DNA from: Mytilus californianus
Lineage: Eukaryota; Mollusca; Bivalvia; Mytilida; Mytilidae
Assembly: GCF_021869535.1 (NCBI RefSeq)
Contig: NW_026262668.1
Location: 12,012,348-12,076,347 of the forward strand
Direction: 5' to 3'
DNA: 64,000 bases
Numbering within the stretch: position 1 is the stretch's first letter; the number at the start of each line of letters is the position of its first letter. Under the pieces are notes generated by a model. That model worked only from the letters and a program-made list of their open reading frames with translations. It did no database searches and had not been told where the DNA came from. This document shows positions 25,843 through 39,200 of the stretch, one piece after another. The translations under genes and the position numbers were made by a program.

Positions 25843-27136
25843 CAGGGGCGTAGCTGGACTTGAATAAAGTGCAATCATAACGATCGCCGAGCGAAGCGAG
25901 GCGAAAATTTTTTTTGGACCATTTTATGCAGAAAATGATAACTTTTTACGGTCATTTTCCCGGTATGTCATGCTTATGAAATTCACATCACATTCACGCC
26001 CAAACTCCTATTTTGTGAATACTTGTGGACTTTATAGTGATTCGGCAAGGGAGGAGGCTATGGACCGCCCAAAGTCCCCAGCTGGTCCAGGATAGCACCC
26101 TAGTCGGGGATTCAGGGCAGCACCGTAGACGGTGGTCTAGGGAAGCGAATCCCCATGAAGCTCCGGGCATATGAGTAATTACAGTGACTGCTTTGAACAT
26201 GTCTGTTTCTTACTATACCATATTTTCTTGAAACGATAGTAAAAGTCTAGTGAGTTCCGTAATTTGCTGCTTATATTATTAACATGGTTATTTTCAAATA
26301 TAAAAAAAAAATTTATAAAACGGGAAGATCAGGAAGAGTCGACAACCGAGGCGTTAATCAATGGACAATTGACAAACCTGGGAACCAGAAAACAATGTGG
26401 CGACCTCCGGTGCTCCGGCCAAAAGGGTAAGCAGTTCCTGCTTCTTGCAAGACACCCGTAGTGTGTCTCACGAAGGTCATTCTCAAATCAAAGGAGAGGT
26501 TTCTACGACAACGGTAGAAGGTCATTTGGGACACAGATACCCCAGGTGAATCAATAGTCTTTTGGACGAACGGACAATGGGAATACGAAATCTAACGGCC
26601 ACTTTTAAGTCTTGACTTATAAGTAAGGGATATAAATCTAAGATGTTTTCAAGGTGATTGTATTGAGCCTGTATTATTAAATGTTAATACTGCATGTAAG
26701 ACTTAAAGTATAGTTAATATCGAAAGTCCATATATCTATTTTTTGCCAAGGCAAATGATCGCAGAACTCTCTCGGTGTTATTAATATCCATTTCTTTGTG
26801 AACATGTATGAGCGCCAACGAAGATAGTCTGTCCTGTACCATGGTTGAACGGAGATAAGTTTTCGGTCGCCTTAATGCACTAAATGACCGTTCAGTAGTT
26901 GATGTAGTTACTGGCATTGTAATTAGAATTGAGAAGATTGCGAATATTGAAGGATATATAGTTCCTTATTAGTCACTGCTACAGACGACATCAAAGATTT
27001 GGGCTTTAAACACCGCCCGACACGATAATCTGTAAAGACTAAAAAGACTATCCGTAATTCAATTTCAGAATTTTTTTTTTTGGTGAAAAAAATGTGCAAG
27101 CAAATGATTTTTTGCGTAAAGGCAGCTACGCGCCTG
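25843..27136 (-). mobile_element. Decayed hAT transposon with terminal inverted repeats
   Basis: The left end CAGGGGCGTAGCTG and the right end (complement CAGGCGCGTAGCTG) match at 13 of 14 positions, 1.29 kb apart. Near the right end, on the minus strand (about 26714-26960), is a hAT C-terminal dimerisation segment: FAIFSILITMPVTTSTTERS, FSALRRPKTYLRSTM, DRLSSLALIHVH. This TIR type and this domain belong to the hAT superfamily. Only the last ~80 codons are recognisable, so the element is internally deleted or replaced and cannot be autonomous. An 8-bp target-site duplication is not clear. Confidence 0.78.
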
Positions 27137-27159
27137 GTCAACCAAAGTTTTTGTTAGAG

Positions 27160-27615
27160 TATTTTTTGTGCTTAAGTGTCGATCTGATGAGTCCAGACGT
27201 TTCAACTTATTTTTATAGTGTTTGTTCTTATGTTGTGCTGTACTGTTAAACCACTACCCGAGGTTATGGGACGGTTGAACGCCCACAAACATGTTTAACT
27301 CCGCCACATTCTTCGTGTGCTTGTCCCAGGTCAGGCGCCTGTAATTGAGTGGTTGTCGTTTGTTGCTTGTTTTTTTTTGTTATTTTTTTTTTGGGGGGGG
27401 AGGGTTAAGAATAAATCAAGCCGTTGGTTTGCATCTTTGAATGGTTTCTATATAGCTTACTAAACGGGATGGGTTTTTTCAGCTTATTATGCGGTTGAGG
27501 GTTTTGCTTATTATCGAAGGCCGTGCGGTGACCAGTAGTTTACATCCTCCAACCTTTGGTCTCTGATATAGGCAGTTGGTTAATTGTCAATCATGCCACA
27601 TCTCATTGTTTTGTA
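27160..27615 (-). repeat. Dispersed repeat DR-A copy
   Basis: Reverse orientation: TGTCCCAGGTCAGGCGCCTG, GTGGTTGTCGTTTGTTGCTT, then GAAGGCCGTGCGGTGACC and CATGCCACATCTC. A G-run (about 27393-27405) interrupts it. Confidence 0.75.
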
Positions 27616-28109
27616 TCAAATTACCTGATATAGAAGTTAAAAGAAAAACAGCTTCATTTACCGTCGTTATGAAGTTATAAAAGTATTATGTTTACCCACA
27701 TTCATTAAGGTCTAGACTATCTAACTTTTTGGAAAGTTAATTGGTAGAAATTCAGAACGGTAGGAACGTCTTCAAATGTTTGGAATAAATAAAAAAGAGG
27801 CAATAGTCATCTATATTAGTGTTTTAATCTAACAGAATTTTACGTTACCAAAGAAAAATTAAAATGGGGGAAACTTTATGAATATGTTTAGAAACAAACT
27901 TTAAAACAGGAGTATCAGTGTAATACATGGAAAATACTGAGGGTCAAATCAAATTCAGTGATATGACATTTAGAATCAATGTCATATGTGAACGGAAATA
28001 TTTCAATATATATATAGAATCAAAACTTGGATTGGAGTGTAATGTACTGTACAGCTGACACTTACTATTTCTTAAAAAATCATCGAGAAGTGAAAATTAC
28101 ATTTCATGA

Positions 28110-28255
28110 AAATAAATAAAAACGAAAAAGTAAAATAACAAAAATACCGAACTTCAAGGAAAATTGAAAACGGAAAGTCCCTTATCAAATGGCAAATCAA
28201 AAGCTCAACACATCAAACGAATGGAAAACAACTGTCATATTCCTGACTTGGTACA
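28110..28255 (+). repeat. Dispersed repeat DR-C copy 2
   Basis: Shares AATACCGAACTTCAAGGAAA, GGAAAGTCCCTTATCAAATG and CACATCAAACGAATGGAAAA with the copy at 6630-6830, then continues into TCCTGACTTGGTACA. Confidence 0.65.
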
Positions 28256-28259
28256 CGCA

Positions 28260-29019
28260 TCTCCTGGTCTTACAAACATAGAAAAACTCTTTATTCTCAA
28301 TTAAAAGGCTCATTTAGAGCGAACGAAGAAAAAAAGTCACAGGAAATAAAGTCACAATAATAAAAAAAGTATATAATATCAGTATTTTTTTTAATTATTT
28401 TTTTTAACTTGTACTGTAGCGTTACTTTTTTTGAGATGTTCGTTATGAATTCAGTCATTAAAATGTTTGATAGTATTTAATGTTTTTTTATTATCTTTCA
28501 TAAACTTTACTTGGAACCTTTATTGATTAATAAATGAAATGATATTTAAAATTACTTTATTAAAAGATCATCTTATTGTTTCTTCCAATGTTCAGTTTAC
28601 AATGTTATATTCTGTAAAGACAGTAGATAACTGACAGGAATGCAAATAGTAGATTGAAGCCAGATAATTAGTTGAATAACATGTTGTAATGTTTTAAAAA
28701 CTTAGAATATTCATGGACTAAACTCTGTTTATTATCACAGAAAGTTTATTCAATTGGAAGGCAAAACAAGTCATACTTTATTTCAGATTTTAGTCTCGCC
28801 TCTTAATTTTACAAAACATACAATTTATTTAGTTAATCTAACATAGACATAAAATATACACGAGCAGTCTAAAAAGAGTTATGAACGAATATCTAAAAAC
28901 GTACATACAGTATCTACAATACTTGAATTAGTAATAAACTCAGACATTGAAATGCTACATCAAAATATTTTAACTTTATCATGCAGGTAATAAATTCTCT
29001 GTTTACTTATCTATTAGTC
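28260..29019. other. Intergenic, nothing recognised
   Basis: AT-rich intergenic DNA between two dispersed repeats; no feature supported. Confidence 0.4.
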
Positions 29020-29905
29020 TCTGATGCATGATTTTTTATTATTAATTGTATTTTGCTGTCTAGCTTTCAGTGAACTGCGAGTACTCTCAAATCGTACTTT
29101 CGTGTTAATTTGACCTGTTGACACAATTTGTAATGCATTTTTGTTATTCAATGTTTGCTTATTTTGTGTAATATCTCGTCTCACTATTTTTAATATGTAC
29201 CACCACCTTTGATAAGTATTTCGTATGAAGATAACTTTTCACTTCTGTACTCGTACTGTGAACAACAAATTAATTTGTTTTGTAAGAAATATTTCCGTAC
29301 TCCTAACAACAAAATTTTTATAGCTAAATTTACCTGTGTACGTTATTTTATTTAACGCCATTTTGTCCCAGGTTATAGTTGTCTTTCTGACATTGTTTTA
29401 CATCTTTTTTTTTAATAGTGTATTTATATTGTATCATAGATCAAATTTATTCGTTCAGTGTATGTTTAATTGTTTTTGTACATATGTCTTTTTGATCGAG
29501 TTAAGCCATTTCAATTGATATTTTATAGTGTGTCTTTTTATGTTGTGATGTTACACTACTGTTTCAGGTTAGGATGAAGGTTGGCGCCTGTTAAAACGTT
29601 GAAACACGCTGCATTTGTATGCTACTGCCCTAAGTCAGGAGCTTGTTGTTCAGTGGTTGTCGTTTGTTGATGTGGTGCATAAGTTTTTCTCGTTTTTTAT
29701 ATACTGATTAGACCGTTGGTTTTCCTGTTTGAATTGTTTCACACTAGTCAAATTGGGGCCCTTTATAGCTCGCTGTTCGGTTTGAGCCAAGGTTCCGTGT
29801 TGAAAGTCGTACTTTGACCTTTAATTGTTTACTTTTTACACATTGTGACTTGGATGGACAGTTGTCTCATTCGCACTCATACCACATCTTCTTATTTCTA
29901 TATGC
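29020..29905 (-). repeat. Dispersed repeat DR-A, near full-length copy
   Basis: The longest DR-A copy here (about 890 bp, reverse orientation). It runs from TTTCAGTGAACTGCGAGTAC through GTCAGGAGCTTGTTGTTCAG to GTTTGAGCCAAGGTTCCGTG and ends with ACTCATACCACATCTTCTTA. The left part also matches 59630-59700. No transposase frame was found. Confidence 0.75.
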
Positions 29906-30104
29906 AATGAACCTGTACAAAGAGGGATAACTCAATTTGATAAATCTAACTTATAACGTATTTTATTTAAATCAGACTTTTAAATAATAATAGTTAATAT
30001 TGTATTACCAAACATTATCCAAATAAAAAACTTTCTAAATCAGCTTTTTACAAGTTTGGAAACTTTATGCTGTTTGTTTTTAGACCTCCACTTTTTAAAG
30101 GAGG

Positions 30105-30109
30105 CCAAT
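30105..30109 (+). promoter_or_regulatory. CCAAT motif upstream of DNase II B
   Basis: CCAAT lies 50 bases before the ATG of DNase II B, just after a CCTCC..GGAGG dyad. Weak evidence, because no clear TATA box was seen. Confidence 0.25.
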
Positions 30110-30158
30110 CGAAAATGAAAGTACAATAGAGTAAACCACTTCCGAATTTACTTTCACA

Positions 30159-30265
30159 ATGGCGGGAAGTAGGAAGCTTATTATTCACAGTTTAATATTA
30201 TGCATACTTATTGAAATTTGTTATTGCTTGCAATGTCTTTCAAAGAATGGATCACCAGTTGATTG
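30159..30265 (+). CDS. DNASE2: DNase II B exon 1 (signal peptide)
   Basis: ATG GCG GGA AGT; the hydrophobic leader [17 protein letters not shown] is followed by [13 protein letters not shown]. Ends in phase 2 at GTAAGT, aligned with exon 1 of A. Confidence 0.9.
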
Positions 30266-33200
30266 GTAAGTGAATTTTGATAATTATAATAGAAAAAAAA
30301 CAAAGGTATTGATTTTTTTAGCTTTGAAAACCTTCATTCTAACAATCTGACGCGAACTATGACACATCTTCGTGTGATATGCAGTTATCCATCAGACTAT
30401 CGTGCTGACATCTGGGAATAGCCAATATATTATGTCCCAGATGACACCTATTGATCTAGTCTAAATAGTGTAGGACGGTGTCACATCCAAAAAATAAAAA
30501 TAGCCTTACAATACTTCATAATTATTTGGACATAAATGGTTGTACTATGGAACCAGGTCAGAGACCATCATATCATCATTTTATCCATGAATACAAATTG
30601 ATTATAGTAGGGACAATCAAAATCAAGTGCAATCCCAAGGGCTTTTTTTCCTGTTATAAACTTATTGTTATTCTCTTATACCAATAAACTGAATCCTAGT
30701 CTAGTCCTATAATATATGAACTCGGGGGCATTAATTATTTTCTATTTCTGTTTTCTTTTTACTGATTTTGCTATTTTTCTTTTTTTTTTTTTTTTTTATT
30801 ATTATCAATGTGCCACCCAAAAAAAAAATGAAAATATCAGCATGAAAACGTTAAATAGTGAATATATAATGCGAAGGCATATATTATAGGACTAAATCCT
30901 AGTCATTCTATGACACACTGTGTTGTGGGATCATATTTTCCCCTGGTAGTACTAAAAGTTCTGCACAGGAGCTGTAATTTCTTCCTAAAGAGTGTCTGAT
31001 TCACAACAAATTAATATCTCCAAGCCCATTTATCTGACAAAATTAAAGTTATGTTATATAACATTATGACAGTTTGTTAGGAAAAGGGGTCTTAACTTAC
31101 AAAGACGTCACTTGCAAAATAATATTTAATTTTTAATGGTTCAACATTCAATTTCATGTTATTAAAAATTAAAGTTTGTATAGTTAGGTGTGGACACATC
31201 CAGAGCAGTAAGTCACAAACCAAGAATAGGCTCTCACTCACATAATATATACATGCATGTACATTTATATAGAAGAAATAGAAGAAATTTTTATTCCAAA
31301 TAAGGACCACCCCAAAGGGCATAAGCATTTGACATGTCAATAAAATCAATAATTCAAATTAAAACAATTGAATGACATTCAATTAAACATCAACTTAGTG
31401 ATTAAATAACCTTTACTTAAAGGTAAATATTGAAACCATTAGCATGACAAGTAATAGCTTTTCTAAAAAGCTGACTGTCTTTAGCTGATGAAAGTGGAAT
31501 ATGTTTCTCGCTTTGTAGTTTAATTCATTCAGAATAGCCTTGTATATAAATTGTAGTGGATTATAAAGCTTATAAAAGGCTTATACAATTTTTTAGATTT
31601 ACCAAGATCTTTTTTTGGGGAATGTATTTACACAGGAAACGGAGGGGTAATGTCTTATTCATCTGCGTTTGTACCTTTTTATCGATCTTTTTTTTTTTAA
31701 ACAGATATGTTGTTCGTTTACTTTTTCTTTGGTTGTTTGCTTATTTCTTTCATGTCCTAGAAAAGTATGACCGTTTCCACCTGAATGTTTTTCATTCATA
31801 ATAGGTTTATAAAATGATTTTTTTCAAACGATATCTCACATCTTTTAAAAATGATCCTTAAAATGTAAAGCTTTACATATGTATGGTCTTTTTTTTTTTT
31901 TTTAATATCTTGTCTATTCATTGTAGTTGGACTGCAATGTAGAATGCCCAATGCCTGTTTTTCTATATTTGAATAATGTGTATTCTTACAATTAAATGTT
32001 TCTCTTTTGAGATTATTTGGTTTTATTGGACTTTTAAAAAAAAAACACTCAAAAGGGTAATGTGTTATACAAGACCTATTGTAATCGCTTGAAATTCAAA
32101 AGATAGTTTTTATGCCATTCTTTTTCAAATTATCATATTATTGTATAATGTCATTTGCTATTAAGAAGGTGATAAGTTCTGAAATGCTATTTTAGATTCA
32201 CTATGAGGCCATCAACATAACAAATTTTACCAAAAAACTTTATTAAGCATGCAGTTTGATACTGTTTCGTTTGTTATTGTTTTACTTGTACATGTCTTCA
32301 TATTTATTTACTATACCATTTAATGTTGGGTAACAAATAAGGCCCTTATCGTACTTGCCCTTCAAAGCTTGGCATACTGGATTGACATAACCTTTTGTGG
32401 GAGACTGTTCGTATGTTGATACATACATGTATATAAATGTCTTTTTTTGATTATGATCATAGTATATGTATGTTTATAAAGTTTTTTTTTTATGTTTTTT
32501 TATACTGATAAATGGACTCACTTTTTAAAGTCAACATTATACTTTTGCAATGATAGCAGCAATACGAATTGTTTGCTATAAAGATATTTTTTACATGTAT
32601 GCACAACTATGCTATATATTAAAGCTAGACTTGGGAGGATAAAAAACTTAAAATAATGTAATGACATGTCCATTGTAAAAGACTGTATGTTGAACTTTAG
32701 AAGTATATTGTTTTTTTTGTTGTTGTTTATAATTGGGTTGCTTTCTAAATACATTATGTATACTTCACATCTCCTTTTGAATCATGCATAAATATTAAAT
32801 ATTGCTTTAAATATGCTAGCATACATGTATAATTGTTTTACTTGTCTGAGAGTAGTTTTTTTTAATTCTTCTTTATATATCCCCCTTTAGAGTTTTTATT
32901 TTTTGTCTTCTGTTCTTTAACGTCTGCTATCTTGATAGGAAGAGTTAGAGATAGCTAGACAACGGATCCCCTGAAGATCTTGGGGTATGTGGAGGGGGGG
33001 GACTTATTATAATGTCTGGAAGAAATGAGCCGCTGGTAGAGAAATTTAGGTGAAATATATAAGAAGGTTGATGATTGTGAATCTGAAACTAATCAGATGT
33101 CGATATTTTTTTACAGATGCAATTAAAATTACTGTCGTTAATGTTTAACACATTTGTCAACTCTATTAATCTCCCCATGAAAAGCGTAACAATGATAGCT

Positions 33201-36200
33201 ATATGTAGGTATAATTATTGTAAAAAAGTATGATAGCTATGGTAGGTTTTTTTGTTATTAAAAATATACGAAAAGGGTGGGGTACTGGATGTCTCAGCTA
33301 GTCATCCCTACCATAAAAAGGTTGATGTGCCGCCGCCCCCTGAGATAAAGATTCCATTGTAAACTAATATTAATTGAAAATACCGGTAAATGATTTGGAT
33401 ATCTCTGTTTTCAATGTTTTTGCTGCCTTTTGATTATCTTACTAAGAAAAAATATCTATAACCCCAAAAAAAGTATGTGCGGTGTTATCCTATGTTTTCA
33501 TGTATAAACTGTACCTATAACTTGGCAGTGCTACTGGATTGAATGTGAAATAATCACGTCATATTTTTACAAAATTTTAGAAGTTTCGGCTATTTATAGA
33601 TACATGAAAGTGTTACCTGTGTACCGATATGCATGATTGGTAAACGGAAAATCTGATTGCTAAAATAAAGAGTTCAAATCCGACACTACAGGATTAACAG
33701 ACATTGACTAGGTTATGATTGTCCCAACCAATCAACGAACTTCACTATTATAGAGTCAGTAATTATCTTCCAATCAGATAGTAAGAAGCATTCAGCTCAC
33801 AGACTGTGCATCCTTCAACTCTTAAGACAGTCTTTAGTCTCAAGGTTCCGATGCAAAAATAAGTTGGCATTCATTTTAAAGCCAGACACACTGACACAAT
33901 AGTAAATTATAAATATTAATACTCATATAAATCACCATGCTTCACAGTGATTTAAGCAGACAGTTCTCAATTCACCAACAATCACCCTGCTTCACAGTGA
34001 TTTAAACAGAGTTGTCACTCCAAATCCCCAACAATCACCCTGCTTCACAGTGATTTAAACAGACAGTTGTCACACCCAAATCACCAACAATTACCCTGCT
34101 TGACTGATTTAAATAGAGAGTTGTCACACCCAAATCACCAACAATCAGCCTGCTTCACAGTGATTTAAACTGAGAGTTGTCACTTCTAAATCACCAACAA
34201 TCAACCTGCTGCACAGTTATTTAAACTGACAGTTGTCACTCCCAAACCACCAACAATAACCCTGCTTCACAGTGATTTAAACTGACAGTTGTCACTTCAA
34301 AATCACCAACAATAACCCTGCTTCACAGTAATTTAAACTGACAGTTGTCACTCCAAAATCACCAACAATCACCCTTCTTGACTGATTTAAATAGAGAGTT
34401 GTCACACCCAAATCACTAACAATAACCCTGCTTGACAGTGATTTAAATAGAGAGTTGTAACACCCAAATCACCAACAATAACATTGCTTCAAAGGATTTA
34501 AACAGAGTTGTCACTCCCAAAATCACCAACAATAACCCTGCTTCACAGTGATTTCAACAGAGCAGTCACACCCAAATCACCAACAATTACTCTGCTTTGC
34601 AGTTATTTAAACAGACAGTTGTCACTCCCAAATCACCAACAATCACCCTGTTTGGTGATTTAAATAGAGAGTTGTTACACCCAAATCACCAACAAAAACC
34701 TTGCTTGACAGTGATTTAAATAGAGAGTTGTAACTCCCAAATCACCAACAATAACATTGCTTCAAAGGATTTAAACAGTTGTCACTCCCAAAATCACCAT
34801 CAATCACCTGCTTGATAGTGATTCAAACAGAGTTGTCACTCCAAATCACCAACCATGACAATGCTTCACTGTGATTTAAAAAGAGAGATGTCACTCACAA
34901 ATCACCCACAATCATCCTGCTTCACAGTGATTAAAGCAAACATTTTTCACTCCCGAATCACCAACAATCACTCCACTTCACAGTTATTTAAACAGAATTG
35001 TCCTTCCCAAATCACCAACAATTTCCCATCTTCACTGTGATTCAAACAGAGAGTTGTCACACCCAAATCACCAACAATTATCCTGCTTCACAGTGATTTA
35101 AACAGAGAGTTGTCACTTCCAAATCTCCAACAATCACCCTGCTTCACAGTTATTCAAACAGAGTTGTCCTTCCCAAATCACCAACAATTACCTTGGTTCA
35201 CTCTTATTTAAACAGATGGTTTTCAATCCTGAGTCATTAACAATGCCCTGCTTGACAGTGATTTAAAAAGAGCATTGTCTTTCCCAAATCATTAACAATA
35301 ACCATGCTTCACTGTGATGTAAAAAGAGAGTTGTCACTCCCAAATCACCAACAATCATCCTGCTTCACAGTGATTTAAACAGAGATGTCACTCCCAAATC
35401 ACCAACAATCATCCTGCTTTACAGTGATTTAAACAGAGATGTCACTCCCAAATCACCAACAATTATCCTGCTTCACAGCGATTTAAACAGAGATGTCACT
35501 CCCAAATCACCAACGATTATCCTGCTTCACATTGATTGAAACAGAGTTGTCACTCCAAGTCACCAACAATAACCCTGCTTCACAGCAATTTTAAAAAACA
35601 GACAGTTGTCACTCCCAAATCACCAACAATCACCCTGCTTCACAGTGATTTAAACAGAGTTGTCACTCCAAAATCATCAACAATCACCATGCTTCACACT
35701 GATTCAAACAGAGAGTTGTCACTTCCAAATCTCCAACAATCACCCTGCTTCACAATGATTTAAATTGAGAGCTGTCACTCCCAAATCATCAACAATCACC
35801 CTGCTTCACAGGGATTTAAATCATGTAAATAGAGAGTTGTAACCCTTAATCACCAACAATCACCCTGATTCACAGGAGCACAATATTTTAGGTACAGAAG
35901 TGTAGCTGGGATTTAAAAAACACTCCCCATTCATATATATATTGTAAATTAAGAAATTATTGTGTGCATTTATTATTGCGTTTTTTTGAGAATTGATAAA
36001 AAATGCGAGATTAGTTAATGCAATTTCAGGCAAATCTGCACATGGATAAATGTATTGAATTCAGAATCTGAGCTCTTATTATTGAGATATTGCATTAATA
36101 AAAATCTCTCAATCAATTCTGAATTTCATTTACAGTAGTGAAGTTTTGATGAAATCCCTACCCTTATGTACTTCAATGCAAAATTATAAGCCATTCAAAT

Positions 36201-39200
36201 ATTTATCAGTTTTCACATATACAGTCACCGCCTCAGTGATCTTGTGGTAGTGTGTTTGCCTCGAGTGCAGGAGGTCTTTGATTAGAACCCGGCCAGGTCA
36301 AACCAAAGACTTTAAAATTGGTATTTGCTGCTTCTCCGCTAAGCACATGGCTTAAAGGAATAAGAGCAATAGCTGGTCAGCTCGGAGTCAGAATAATGTG
36401 TTCGGGTAAGGTGACATGTCTTCCTGCGGACTGTTACCTTTATAACTAGCACGTTAAAAATCTGGCTCAGTGTGTTGTTCTAGTACAAAGCAGGGTTAAT
36501 ATTCATGTTACATTAACATGTTCTCATCCTGAATATGCATATTAATTTGCTGCTGGACGTTAAGCAGCCATACATCATCATCATCATCATCACATATACA
36601 ATCTGTGACAACTAATATAAACTTAAAATGATTATTTCACTTGTGTTAATTATGTTATATACTTGATTTGTATATGGTTGTTGGAAACATAGTTTAGTAC
36701 ATATCATACCGGAATCACATGGGTGCTCAGGGATGATGTTTGTAAATAGTATAATCATCTATATCCTCTGTATCATATTTCACTAGACTATGCTTTCTCT
36801 CTCTTTCCCACCACATGTTATTTATAATTAGTCACACACAAATATATTTACAGCAGTAAAATTGAATTTTAGAAACAATTTCATCCTTTTTAGTCCCCCA
36901 AGGAAGTGGAAATTAATTTAAGTTTCATTAATCACATGTGCTTATTCATATTAATCAGACACTTAAACAGAGTATAAACAGACCATGGAGACTTCTAATC
37001 AGACAAAAATTTATGACCGGTTGATATATTTCCTTGGTGAAATAGCACCCCATTGATATATTTGACCATTCCAGTCTGTGTATCCCTTTCCATAGGAAGA
37101 GACCCCTTGTGCTTAAACTCCTGAACATGCTGAAGGGCCATGTGAGTTGATGTCATCACTTTGGGTCCGTCTTCTGTTGTTATTCGTCTGTAAAATTTTC
37201 CCTCTGAAACTGCTCAATGGATTAAAACCAAAGTTTGACTGCATGCTTCATTTGTAAAGTGATGATTTTTTTCTAGTTAACCACCAACATGGCCACCATG
37301 TCTAAAAATAGAACATAGGGGTCAAACAATAGTTAATATCTCTAAAGTTATTGCAAATCATTAGAGAAAAAATGACAGGGTCAAAATGGTCAACATAACC
37401 AGTTCTATCTACTCTGCCAATTTTGAAAAAAATCTGTCCAGCTGTTTTGGAGTTATTACCCCTGAAATGTTGATTCTTAACTTTTTTGGCATTTATTTGC
37501 CATTTTTTCTTAAACTAATAGGTTGTTAGGTTAAATGTATAAATTATCTGCATGACAAGATGTATTAGGTTTTTTTGCAATGTGATTGCCAGATTTAATG
37601 CACTGTTCAAGCAGAAAATATATCTATAGATGCATCAGGATTAAATGTCAATTTTATTTCACATTCTTGTGTATACATCTTATATAAATACCCTCGATTA
37701 TCCATTGACAGATTTACTAATTACTGTCTACCATGTACAAATTATTTTTCAGGTTTGCTGTTTACAAGTTACCAGAATTGAGACATGGTAAAACTCCAGT
37801 CCTCCATGAAGGCAGAGGGTTTTATTACATGGACCAAAATAATCCATCACTGGTTTTATCTGATAAAGGCATGGATGACACTGGTCATGCAGTATATAAC
37901 ACCTTACAACAGATTTACGACAACAAGGTATAGACATCTGTATTATTATCTAATAAAAGGGATAAACCAATACCACATAGTCAGCTATAAAAGGCCCAAA
38001 CATGAAATAACCAACATCGTGACTGATGACAAAGCAATCAATGAAAAACAGAAATAAAAGACAGAAACCAATGACAGGCTTCTGACTTGGGACATACATT
38101 GTATGACATTTGCTATGTCGCATATATTTCGTATATATTAGAAAGCTACTAACCCTTTATCTCCCCATGTTATTATACTTATGGACTTTAAAAACGCAAC
38201 ACACATTATGGTTATTTTTTTTACCAAATCATGATTAATCTTCATAAAACTACAATTCATGGGTACCTTACTTCCTTCTGTTTAGAAAATTTCAATACCT
38301 GACTTACCTGAAATCTTAATTGGGCTGTAAGAATATTGCAGGCAGGAATACGCAAACGTGCTGTTGTTAGAAACTCCTATTACTGTCCTTAAAACAAGGG
38401 TAAAGGCAGACCAGACTTGTTGATGACCACCCATGACCAGATCAATATGTATAACAACACCACTTCAATAAAATTAATTACGCAATGTCATTTGTAAGAC
38501 ATGTTGACAGCTGCAATGTCAACTGCTAAGCAAGTTTGCACATGCCATGGCAGACAAATTCATGCCATAAATGTTTCCCATATATAGAAATACCAAAGAA
38601 TCAACTGCAGAAAAACATTTTAGGCCCTTAAGTTTAAACCGTGTAAATGCCAAAACACATTGTAATGGGTTGGACAGAGGCCAAATCAGAAGGTATAAAA
38701 CAGAACTCAAAATATGCCCAACAGAATTGGTTGACCTTTCTGTCAATCATTTAAGCATTGGTTACAGGCAGTCATTGCATTCGACAGTGACACATTCATT
38801 GATTAAAGGGGGAAACCAGGGTTTCAGTTTATACCACATGATTTGAACATTAAACATGACGTAATCAATTCAACTTTTCAACAATTGCAAACCAAAACGC
38901 TTAACAGAAAATAGAAGACTGAGCAACACAATCACCACCAAAAACCAGGTGTGAACTTGGGTGCTCAGGAAGGGTCATTTTTAAGAAGTATGGCCTTAAA
39001 TAAGTTCTAACCAAAGACAGACTGGCATAACAGCAAATATAAAGCAACAATATAGGATATAGAAGATTCAGTCATTATTGAAAAAACACAAGAAGATTGT
39101 TTTGACCTATCTGTACATCAATTTACTTGATATAGAATAAGGAGAAGTGGTATGATTGCCAGTGAGACAACTTTCCACTAGAGACCAAATGACATAGATG

